Below are positions 1 to 5,647 of a stretch of DNA of 5,647 nt, one piece after another; position 1 is the stretch's first letter, and each line of letters starts with the position of its first letter. The DNA lies in the NCBI GenBank assembly GCA_018663815.1, contig JABJPQ010000580.1:1-5647 (forward strand), written 5' to 3'. The translations under genes and the position numbers were made by a program. The notes beneath the pieces are model-generated. The model searched no databases, was not told the origin of the DNA, and was given only the letters and a program-made list of their open reading frames with translations. The DNA is from Halobacteriovoraceae bacterium (GTDB taxonomy: Bacteria; Bdellovibrionota; Bacteriovoracia; Bacteriovoracales; Bacteriovoracaceae).

Positions 1-1205
1 CTCTCACTGGAAAAAGTGATTAAGTTTGAACGATCTGCACTCACATAACGATTAACAAAATATGAAATAAGCAAAGGAATATCTTCCCTTCTCTCTTTAA
101 GAGTTGGAACTCGAATAGGAATAACATTTAAACGATAAAATAAATCTTCTCTGAAAGTTGATTCTTCAACCATTTTTTCTAAATCACGATGAGTCGCTGT
201 GATTATCCTCGTGTCGATATCGACCGTAGCATTCGAACCAACTGGCTCTATCGTTTTATTTTGTAATACCCTTAACAATTTTACTTGTAGCAAGTGAGGC
301 ATATCCCCAATTTCATCTAGAAAGATTGTCCCTTTATTGGCCATTTCAAATCGGCCTTTGCGATCTGAGATAGCTCCTGTAAACGAGCCCTTTACATGCC
401 CAAAAAGCTCACTTTCTAATAAGTCTCTCGGGATCGCTCCACAGTTAACGGAAACTTTATTTTCTTCCTTCCTGCTAGATAAATTGTGAATAGAGCTAGC
501 CACTAACTCTTTACCTGTGCCTGAACACCCTGTAATGAGAATCGTTGAGTCAGTTAGAGCAACTTTTTTTATTCTCTCAAAAACATCTCTCATTATTTGA
601 GAGCGTCCAAGCATGCCATAAAAAAAATCATCTTCGTTTGGTTCTTCTATTTTATATTCTGATAGGATTTTATTTTCTTTATTAACAAGTGAGCTTTTTG
701 ATCTATCTATGAGTTGAACCGTTATTCCTAATTTTTTCGAAATTGCTTCCATTATCAATTTTTGTAAAATTTCTAATTCGAAAGGCTTTGTTAAATAGTG
801 ATAAACACCTTTTTTGGTTGCTGCAATGGCCGTCTCAATTGAGGCAAAACCAGTCATTGCAATTGATACAAAGTTAAACCCTTTCTCTTTTAAATTATCA
901 ATTAGCAAGAGGCCATCAGTTCCATATTCGAGACTAATATCCGTAATTAAACAAAATGGAGCTTTGGGATTTGGTAAATTTAATAAATGTGTAAGGCAAT
1001 CAATTGAATTCGTAAACAACTCAACTTCACAGTTTAGTGTTTTCATAAGGTATTTTTTAATACTCAAGCCAAGAATTTTATCATCCTCAACAACAATAAG
1101 CTTAGGATTTAGACCAAACTCCTCTAGCTCATCGTCACTTTTCTTAGCAGTAATATCACTCTGATGATTATTGTATGTTCCGTGTAAAAAGTTTAAGTCA
1201 TCCAT
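1..1205 (-). CDS. Sigma-54-dependent response regulator, NtrC family (3' part missing)
   Basis: This encodes a two-component transcription activator expected to remodel sigma-54 RNA polymerase at enhancer-dependent promoters once phosphorylated by an unseen histidine kinase. The first 401 codons are present; the frame is open at the left edge, so the end of the AAA+ domain and any DNA-binding helix-turn-helix are missing. Seen: an acidic extension (residues 1-34), then a receiver domain (about 35-155) with acidic pair D41/D42, phospho-acceptor D89, T118 and K140 of the LTKPF motif. After a linker comes the AAA+ domain: Walker A GCSGTGKE (226-233), sigma-54-contact loop GSFTGA (273-278), Walker B TIFLDE (293-298) and candidate arginine fingers R352 and R358 in FREDLFYRL. 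The ATG is chosen because AGGAG lies 6 bases upstream and no in-frame ATG follows before residue 54. Oddities are the long N-terminal extension, Cys for the usual Glu in Walker A and Ser for Ala in GAFTGA. The family call is secure; the regulon is unknown. Confidence 0.95.
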   Translation of the reverse strand, partial: MDDLNFLHGTYNNHQSDITAKKSDDELEEFGLNPKLIVVEDDKILGLSIKKYLMKTLNCEVELFTNSIDCLTHLLNLPNPKAPFCLITDISLEYGTDGLLLIDNLKEKGFNFVSIAMTGFASIETAIAATKKGVYHYLTKPFELEILQKLIMEAISKKLGITVQLIDRSKSSLVNKENKILSEYKIEEPNEDDFFYGMLGRSQIMRDVFERIKKVALTDSTILITGCSGTGKELVASSIHNLSSRKEENKVSVNCGAIPRDLLESELFGHVKGSFTGAISDRKGRFEMANKGTIFLDEIGDMPHLLQVKLLRVLQNKTIEPVGSNATVDIDTRIITATHRDLEKMVEESTFREDLFYRLNVIPIRVPTLKERREDIPLLISYFVNRYVSADRSNLITFSSE

Positions 1206-1211
1206 TAACTT

Positions 1212-1216
1212 CTCCT
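1212..1216 (-). promoter_or_regulatory. Ribosome binding site of the response regulator
   Basis: AGGAG on the minus strand lies 6 bases before the ATG at 1205. It fixes the start of the response regulator and so supports its unusually long N-terminal extension. An ATG at 1219 is out of frame. Confidence 0.8.
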
Positions 1217-1233
1217 CATATATCTCATTCAAA

Positions 1234-1262
1234 ATGCTAGCTAAGATTAGTGTACGTGTCAA
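1234..1262 (-). promoter_or_regulatory. Sigma-70-like promoter for the response regulator
   Basis: A perfect -35 hexamer TTGACA (1262-1257, minus strand) is followed after exactly 17 bases by TAGCAT (1239-1234), matching TATAAT at four of six positions. Transcription would start near 1227 and leave a short leader holding the AGGAG site. The promoter lies in the 125-base gap behind the small membrane gene, which suggests the regulator has its own transcript. The call rests on consensus match and spacing only. Confidence 0.55.
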
Positions 1263-1273
1263 ATTTTGGACAC
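1256..1273. repeat. Inverted repeat GTGTC-N8-GACAC over the -35 box
   Basis: Two 5-bp arms, GTGTC (1256-1260) and GACAC (1269-1273), are separated by 8 bases. The left arm overlaps the -35 hexamer of the response regulator promoter. The spacing suits a dimeric DNA-binding protein, so this may be an operator, possibly for autoregulation. Arms this short can occur by chance. Confidence 0.3.
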
Positions 1274-1330
1274 CCAGAAAAAATAGCCGCTAAATATTTA
1301 TTATTTGATTTATATACTGTTTTGGTATCA

Positions 1331-1561
1331 TTAAGAAAAATAATGAACAATGCCCATTATGAGTTTAACTGATTTTTCAGGTCCGCCTGCTACATAATAA
1401 GCAACTGTAGCGACTAAACCCCAAACGGAGAAGACCGAACAAAATGCGACCATCTTAACTTTCTTTCTCATCCAAAATAGATAAGAAAATTCGGCTCCAA
1501 TTAATAAAAGAGGAATAGACCAAAAAGGTGTATATCGAACTAAGAAATAAATTTCATTCAT
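1331..1561 (-). CDS. Small two-helix membrane protein, function unknown
   Basis: This is a 76-residue protein I do not recognise. Two hydrophobic segments are visible, at about residues 12-31 and 37-59, joined by a short basic loop RKKVK (32-36). By the positive-inside rule the loop should be cytoplasmic and both ends periplasmic. A third, weaker hydrophobic patch lies near the C-terminus (65-75). There is no signal peptide or catalytic motif. The gene follows metK after 29 bases with no convincing terminator between, so it is probably co-transcribed with metK. The ribosome binding site is poor; the start sits in an ATGAATGAATG run, and only the middle ATG opens this frame. The membrane-like composition over the full length is the main reason to believe the gene is real. 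A functional link to S-adenosylmethionine cannot be inferred from position alone. Confidence 0.65.
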   Translation of the reverse strand: MNEIYFLVRYTPFWSIPLLLIGAEFSYLFWMRKKVKMVAFCSVFSVWGLVATVAYYVAGGPEKSVKLIMGIVHYFS

Positions 1562-1590
1562 TCATTTATTCTACTGGAGATTTTGCAAAA

Positions 1591-2757
1591 TTAAAATCTT
1601 GATTTTAATTCTTCTAAATAAGTTAAATTTTCCCAGCTAAAGCCACCCTTTTCAGTAGAACGACCAAAATGTCCATAAGCTGCTGTATCCAGATATATAG
1701 GCCTTAACAGATCCAATCTTTGGACAATGGCTTTTGGTCTCATATCGAAAATATCATTAACTGCTTGTGTAATGGCGGCTTGATCAACCTTATTCGTTCC
1801 AAAAGTATCAACAAGAAACGACATTGGCTTTGAAACACCAATTGCATAGGCAACTTGCACTAATGCTCTATCAGCAAGCCCAGCAGCAACAACATGCTTA
1901 GCAACTTGTCTGGCAGCATAAGCCGCTGAACGATCAACCTTGCTTGGGTCTTTCCCTGAGAAAGCACCACCACCGTGAGCACCGTGCCCGCCATAAGTAT
2001 CAACAATAATTTTTCTACCTGTTAATCCAACATCACCCATTGGTCCGCCAATAACAAACTTTCCAGTTGGGTTGATAAAAAATTTCGTATCATTATCAAT
2101 AAGACTTGGATCAACGACCTTATTAATAACCTCTTCTCTAATTGATTCATGAAGATGTTTTTGAGTAATAGACTCAGCATGCTGAGTCGAAACAACAATT
2201 GCGTCAATTCGCTTTATGGCCCCATCTACATATTGTGCTGAAACTTGGGTCTTTCCATCTGCCCTAAGGCCAGGAATAATATTTTCATGTCTTACAAAAG
2301 CAAGTCTCTGTGCAAGCTTATGAGATAAATCTATCGTCAGTGGCATGTATGAGTCTGTTTCATCTACAGCATAGCCAAACATTAAACCCTGATCTCCTGC
2401 TCCTTGGTCAAGGTCAACACCCTCGCCCACGTTTACACCTTGAGCGATATCTATTGATTGTTTATCCAAAGCAAGGTTTACACCACAAGTAGTGGCGTCA
2501 AAACCTTTATCTGAGTGATCATAACCAATGTCTCTAACCGTTTTTCTTGCGATTTCATGGTAATCTATATTTGCATTGGTAGTAATCTCACCGGCAATCT
2601 GAATAAGTCCTGTTGTAATCATTGTTTCACAAGCAACTCGTGAGTTTGGATCTTGTGCAAGTAAAGCATCTAAAATTGCATCTGATATTTGATCTGAAAT
2701 TTTATCCGGATGACCCTCTGTTACTGATTCAGATGTAAAAATATAATCTTTAAGCAT
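1591..2757 (-). CDS. metK: S-adenosylmethionine synthetase (methionine adenosyltransferase)
   Basis: MetK makes S-adenosylmethionine from methionine and ATP, releasing phosphate and pyrophosphate; the product is the cell's main methyl donor. The enzyme is cytosolic and normally a tetramer binding Mg2+ and K+. The 388-residue protein is full length for the family (about 384 in Escherichia coli). Visible motifs are GHPDKI (15-20, with catalytic His16), the signature GAGDQG (119-124), the glycine-rich GGGAFSGKD loop (262-270) and [12 protein letters not shown] just before it. The whole sequence is collinear with known MetK and no key residue is missing. The ATG at 2757 is chosen because GGAG lies 6 bases upstream and the protein then begins [10 protein letters not shown], as in the family. 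A GTG at 2814 would add 19 unrelated residues and lies upstream of the predicted transcription start. It has its own likely promoter, and no SAM riboswitch fits in the short leader. Confidence 0.98.
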   Translation of the reverse strand: MLKDYIFTSESVTEGHPDKISDQISDAILDALLAQDPNSRVACETMITTGLIQIAGEITTNANIDYHEIARKTVRDIGYDHSDKGFDATTCGVNLALDKQSIDIAQGVNVGEGVDLDQGAGDQGLMFGYAVDETDSYMPLTIDLSHKLAQRLAFVRHENIIPGLRADGKTQVSAQYVDGAIKRIDAIVVSTQHAESITQKHLHESIREEVINKVVDPSLIDNDTKFFINPTGKFVIGGPMGDVGLTGRKIIVDTYGGHGAHGGGAFSGKDPSKVDRSAAYAARQVAKHVVAAGLADRALVQVAYAIGVSKPMSFLVDTFGTNKVDQAAITQAVNDIFDMRPKAIVQRLDLLRPIYLDTAAYGHFGRSTEKGGFSWENLTYLEELKSRF

Positions 2758-2763
2758 AGCTCT

Positions 2764-2767
2764 CTCC
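2764..2767 (-). promoter_or_regulatory. Ribosome binding site of metK
   Basis: GGAG (within GGAGAGAGCTATG on the minus strand) lies 6 bases before the metK ATG. It decides the start at 2757 over the longer in-frame GTG at 2814. Confidence 0.85.
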
Positions 2768-2805
2768 AAAAATAATGAATAAACAAATAATACACTAGTA
2801 CAAGA

Positions 2806-2834
2806 CTTATACACTCATAAATACATGTATTCAA
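2806..2834 (-). promoter_or_regulatory. Sigma-70-like promoter of metK
   Basis: On the minus strand TTGAAT (2834-2829, four of six matches to the -35 consensus) is followed by a 17-base spacer and TATAAG (2811-2806, five of six matches to the -10 consensus). Transcription should start near 2799, giving a leader of about 42 bases. The -35 hexamer overlaps the TGA stop codon of the upstream gene, so essentially the whole gap between the two genes is promoter and leader. Confidence 0.6.
2820..2831. repeat. Perfect 12-bp palindrome inside the metK promoter
   Basis: AATACATGTATT reads the same on both strands. It overlaps the downstream half of the -35 hexamer and the start of the spacer of the predicted metK promoter. 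A bound dimer here would block polymerase, so it is a candidate operator. It does not match the MetJ box AGACGTCT. In AT-rich sequence a chance palindrome remains possible. Confidence 0.4.
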
Positions 2835-4531
2835 TTAATAATTTTGGAAAAGTAAGCAAACAAATGAGGATTTCTATAATCATAAAACAAAGGTTTTCCT
2901 TTTTCCCAGCGCATTGAATAGGTGGTGTCCTTGATTTTAATTACTTGATACTCCACTTTTCTACGATCAAAAAAGGAGTAAAGGTATTGGTAATTATCAG
3001 TTAAATAATGTCGTTGTAAACGTAGCTGGTGGGAAGATTTGTTACCAGGTATTTCTGGCAGTCTAACATATTCAGTCCAAACTGATGACATATCAATCTT
3101 ACCAAACATTGAAATTCGAGAAAAATATCTAAAAGCATTAAATGATCCGTTATGGCGCTTAATTGTTTTCAGTGCTATTTTTAAATTTTTAGCTCTAATT
3201 GCTCTTCCTCTTCGACTCATATCCGGACAAAAGATTCCCGAGACAGCTGTAATGTAATGGTAGGTAAAAGAAAACTCACCAATTTTAAACAAAACATTTA
3301 ACCACTTTTCATCATCTTGATCTATATCATCTGAGATATATTCAACAATAGGTTGATCGGGCTCAAGTTTGTTATAAAAATCATCATGATACCTATTTAA
3401 GACAACCTCAGTAACACTACGTCGCTCAAGACCATACTCTCCATCAATAACGCCAACCTCATGGACAAGTATTGTTTCTAAGCTAAACAATGCTTTGTAC
3501 AACTCTGGCTGTTTCGCCCAAAAATTATAAGCATCGGCTTGTTTTTTATAAACAAATTCTTTTAGGCGCAAGGTTGCTTCATTTTCTTTTTTAATTAAGA
3601 AATCAGCTTTTTTGTTATTCTTAACAGAAACAAGTTCCTGGTAGAACTTAAAATTACTTTGAGTCCTATTAAGCCATTCTTTTAACCGACTTAACTGAAC
3701 TCTCTTTCCTCGAACAACAATACTGGAGATTTTTTTTTCAACCCAACCAAGGTCATATCTAAACTTTTCAGAAATAAAATTTTTTTCCGCAATTAATTTT
3801 AACTCTAAGGTATCAAGAGCAGATCGAATAAACTTATCTGGTTTTGTTCTATTGGGATCGTAGGCTCCATCTTCAATGATTTTTCGAAAGAAGAATATCT
3901 CATTCGCCTTTAATTTATTCTTTTTCCCTTTTAAGTCTTTGTATTTTTCAAAGTCACGTCGTGAGGATAAAAAATCATTGGGGTAATTATAACTTTTCAT
4001 AAAAAAGATCTGATCACTAAAAAGTTGAAATTGTTTTTTTAAATCATTTAAGCGGTGATTCGATTCAAGCCTTAAACTTTCTTTTTTTTCGGTACTCAAG
4101 GCGAGATAGTGCTGCTTTTTCAAAGCCAATAAGTCTGAGACAGTCATGTCAATGCGTTCTCTTACGAAAGCAAAATCAGGATAGTTCTTTTGTTTTTCTA
4201 ACCGCTTAATCATCACTTCAATATATTTTATTTTTTTCTTAAAATGATGGAGGTTTTTTATGATGGCCAAGCGATCGATATGCATCCCAACTTTTGGTAA
4301 ATAATAACCCTGACCTCGATAGCGCTTAATAAGTTTTATGTACTTTGATGGATCGCTAGGGCTACAGACTTGCTTAAAAAACGTCTTATGTATTTTTTGA
4401 TAATCATTAATAATCTTATATATATTTCCCGTCCAATTTATCGGACGTTCATACTCAGCATACCCCGTACTAGAAAAGCCACAAAAGAGACTCAATATGA
4501 CTATTATTTTTTTAAGAGAGTTGTTTAACAA
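2831..4531 (-). CDS. Exported protein, possible SleB-like cell wall hydrolase
   Basis: I do not recognise this 566-residue protein as a named family. Seen: a Sec signal peptide with basic KK at 7-8, hydrophobic core about 9-19 and probable cleavage after TGYA (residue 25). The Cys at 17 is not in a lipobox, so a soluble periplasmic or secreted protein is expected. Residues about 85-345 are lysine- and glutamate-rich and look helical, perhaps coiled coil. From about 350 the sequence resembles SleB-type hydrolases: a hydrophobic helix with Glu358 in LVHEVG, then EVVLNRY (375-381), an FSF segment (420-422), GIFCPD (432-437) and NAFRYFS (465-471). This resemblance is by eye and only moderate; Glu358 would be the catalytic candidate. 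The TTG start is supported by GGGAG 7 bases upstream and by the signal peptide directly following it. The gene overlaps the end of mpl by 20 bases, implying translational coupling. With mpl as partner, a murein-cleaving role is plausible but inferred. Confidence 0.85.
   Translation of the reverse strand: MLNNSLKKIIVILSLFCGFSSTGYAEYERPINWTGNIYKIINDYQKIHKTFFKQVCSPSDPSKYIKLIKRYRGQGYYLPKVGMHIDRLAIIKNLHHFKKKIKYIEVMIKRLEKQKNYPDFAFVRERIDMTVSDLLALKKQHYLALSTEKKESLRLESNHRLNDLKKQFQLFSDQIFFMKSYNYPNDFLSSRRDFEKYKDLKGKKNKLKANEIFFFRKIIEDGAYDPNRTKPDKFIRSALDTLELKLIAEKNFISEKFRYDLGWVEKKISSIVVRGKRVQLSRLKEWLNRTQSNFKFYQELVSVKNNKKADFLIKKENEATLRLKEFVYKKQADAYNFWAKQPELYKALFSLETILVHEVGVIDGEYGLERRSVTEVVLNRYHDDFYNKLEPDQPIVEYISDDIDQDDEKWLNVLFKIGEFSFTYHYITAVSGIFCPDMSRRGRAIRAKNLKIALKTIKRHNGSFNAFRYFSRISMFGKIDMSSVWTEYVRLPEIPGNKSSHQLRLQRHYLTDNYQYLYSFFDRRKVEYQVIKIKDTTYSMRWEKGKPLFYDYRNPHLFAYFSKIIN
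3730..3738. repeat. Nine-base homopolymer tract in the exported protein gene
   Basis: Nine consecutive A on the coding strand encode Lys-Lys within VEKKISS (around residues 264-270). An eight-A run lies upstream near 4082-4089. Such tracts are prone to slippage, though they are expected at some rate in lysine-rich genes of AT-rich genomes. Confidence 0.5.
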
Positions 4532-5647
4532 AATCAGACTCCCATAAACCTAAACAAGTTCGATTGCTTAATACAAGTAGAACACTTCTCTCATTAGCCC
4601 ACAGTTTAATGTATTTCATTAATTCATCCAATGTATTCACGCTTTGAGCTGCAATTCCTTGTTTAGTTAATTCTTCAACTAACAGTGTTGTGTCTAAATT
4701 TTCTTTATCTTCAACCGTTGTTTGCAAAGCATTTTTAGCAATAAGTACTTTATTCGAGCTGGTGAGTGATGCAAGAAATTCATTTTGAAAAATTGAACTG
4801 CGTGCTGTTGCTGATACAGGTTCAAAAATCGTAATAATTTCCTTGTCTGGATATTTCGTTTTTATAGCATCAACTGTTAAGCTAATCGCTCTTGGATGAT
4901 GAGCAAAATCATCAATAACAACTGCTTTTTGAAAATATCCCCGGTGCTCTTGACGCCTTTTAACCATTTCGAGATTCATAACAGAAGATTGTAATTCTAC
5001 AGTATTAAAACCTAGCCGATCAAGCATAAGAATACATGATGAAATATTAAGAATATTGTGAAGCCCTACAATATTTGTATCAAAGTCAACATAACTATTT
5101 CCAAGCTTTAAACTAAAGTGGCTTCTGCCATTGATTGACTCAATTTTAACAGGGCCAGCGGCTGAACCTTCACCGTAAAAAGTCCAATCTAAGTCTTTAA
5201 ATGTTTCGCTTAAATCAGTAATGGCACCAAAGCCATCATTAGCAATTACAGTTCCACTCAAACTCGCTAAGGTAGGTTTGAATTCATTTTTAATATCTTC
5301 AATACTATTAAAGATATCAGCGTGATCAAACTCAAGGGAGGTCAGTACCATATGATTTAATTCATATAATCTAAATTTAGAAATCTTTTGAAAGTAAGCA
5401 CTATCATATTCATCTGATTCAATAACAAAATACTTGCTTGTTCCGAGCCTTGAAGGAGGTCGACCGTCTATGATACCTCCGATAAAGTAACCTGTATCCT
5501 CACCTAGAGCTTCTAGCATTTGGCTTAAAAAATAAGTAGTCGTTGTTTTACCATGAGTACCAGCAAGTCCAATGACTTCCTTATCTTGTAATATGAACTC
5601 ACCTAAAAAACTAGGAAAAGAAGTAAAAGGCACTCCCGTTTCCTCTA
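4512..5647 (-). CDS. mpl: UDP-MurNAc:murein-tripeptide ligase, N-terminus missing
   Basis: Mpl is a cytosolic Mur ligase of peptidoglycan recycling. It uses ATP to join the recovered tripeptide L-Ala-gamma-D-Glu-meso-diaminopimelate to UDP-N-acetylmuramate, returning wall material to synthesis. The frame is open through the right edge; 377 complete codons are present and roughly 80 N-terminal residues lie outside, so the GTG at 5633 is not the start. Counting from the first complete codon, the ATP loop GTHGKTTTT is at 29-37. The Mpl-type FVIESDEYDSAYF (73-85) and LEFDHADIFN (104-113) follow, then VKRRQEHRG (228-236) and IDDFAHHPRAI (244-254). These motifs separate Mpl from MurC and the other Mur ligases. 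In the C-terminal domain the usual EPRS reads EPVS (275-278), so a normally conserved Arg is Val. Its stop lies 20 bases inside the next gene. Confidence 0.95.
   Translation of the reverse strand, partial: EETGVPFTSFPSFLGEFILQDKEVIGLAGTHGKTTTTYFLSQMLEALGEDTGYFIGGIIDGRPPSRLGTSKYFVIESDEYDSAYFQKISKFRLYELNHMVLTSLEFDHADIFNSIEDIKNEFKPTLASLSGTVIANDGFGAITDLSETFKDLDWTFYGEGSAAGPVKIESINGRSHFSLKLGNSYVDFDTNIVGLHNILNISSCILMLDRLGFNTVELQSSVMNLEMVKRRQEHRGYFQKAVVIDDFAHHPRAISLTVDAIKTKYPDKEIITIFEPVSATARSSIFQNEFLASLTSSNKVLIAKNALQTTVEDKENLDTTLLVEELTKQGIAAQSVNTLDELMKYIKLWANERSVLLVLSNRTCLGLWESDFVKQLS
4539..4543 (-). promoter_or_regulatory. Ribosome binding site for the TTG start inside mpl
   Basis: GGGAG on the minus strand lies 7 bases before the TTG at 4531. 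It sits within the mpl coding sequence (the codons for Trp-Glu near its end). It is the main evidence for using the rare TTG start, and it implies that ribosomes finishing mpl feed the downstream gene. Confidence 0.7.

Noticed and set aside
814..1164. Plus-strand open frame of 116 codons
   Set aside because: It lies wholly opposite the receiver domain of the response regulator, has low-complexity serine runs and matches nothing recognisable.
1274..1330. Intrinsic terminator behind the small membrane gene
   Set aside because: TAGCGGCTA followed by a T run on the minus strand looks tempting, but its symmetry leaves a one-base loop. The flanking AT arms are too weak to support a terminator call.
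1554..1565. Three-codon upstream frame ATG AAT GAA TGA at the start of the small membrane gene
   Set aside because: It is too short and lacks a binding site to list as a gene; it is kept only as a remark on the start region.
2022..2207. Minus-strand open frame of 61 codons in another frame of metK
   Set aside because: It is a leucine-rich shadow inside metK; the metK frame carries the conserved motifs.
2310..2492. Plus-strand open frame of 60 codons
   Set aside because: It is antisense to the strongly conserved part of metK, with no ribosome binding site or recognisable protein features.
2758..2814. N-terminal extension of MetK from the GTG at 2814
   Set aside because: The added 19 residues do not look like MetK, have no good binding site, and the GTG lies between the predicted -35 and -10 elements.
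2758..2830. SAM riboswitch upstream of metK
   Set aside because: The whole gap is 73 bases and is mostly taken by promoter elements. I see no GC-stable helices of a known SAM riboswitch class.
3039..3257. Plus-strand open frame of 72 codons
   Set aside because: It is antisense to the exported protein gene. Its hydrophobic stretch mirrors the lysine- and glutamate-rich coding strand.
1..5647. Mobile element, CRISPR array, toxin-antitoxin pair, defence island or tRNA gene
   Set aside because: No transposase or integrase motifs, regularly spaced repeats, terminal inverted repeats or tRNA-like foldable sequence were seen. Gene content and composition are uniform and chromosomal.

Overview
The window is AT-rich bacterial chromosome. 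All five genes I can support lie on the minus strand, so transcription runs from high to low coordinates. No tRNA, rRNA, CRISPR array, insertion sequence, prophage gene or defence gene is visible. The Mpl muropeptide ligase, an exported protein with a Sec signal peptide and a sigma-54-type activator together point to a diderm (Gram-negative) bacterium. An AT-rich proteobacterial or Bdellovibrionota-type genome would fit, but five genes cannot settle the lineage and this is inference only.

Layout in transcription order: (1) mpl, the murein-tripeptide ligase of cell-wall recycling, entering from the right edge without its N-terminus (5647-4512). (2) A 566-residue exported protein of unknown function (4531-2831). 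It starts at a TTG codon inside the end of mpl, with a strong Shine-Dalgarno sequence, and its C-terminal part resembles SleB-type cell wall hydrolases. (3) metK, S-adenosylmethionine synthetase (2757-1591), with its own sigma-70-like promoter carrying a 12-bp palindrome. (4) A 76-residue two-helix membrane protein (1561-1331) just behind metK. (5) The 5' part of a sigma-54-dependent NtrC-family response regulator (1205 to the left edge), behind a TTGACA promoter overlapped by a dyad.

Functionally there are probably three units. mpl and the exported protein form a translationally coupled pair. If the hydrolase resemblance is right, they join periplasmic murein cleavage to cytoplasmic reuse of the released peptides. 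metK and the small membrane gene probably share a transcript. The response regulator starts a new unit; its sensor kinase and targets are outside the window.

Most of the window is ordinary housekeeping sequence. The best candidate for something undescribed is the exported 566-residue protein. The two promoter-embedded symmetric elements come next. I found no evidence of a novel multi-gene system.
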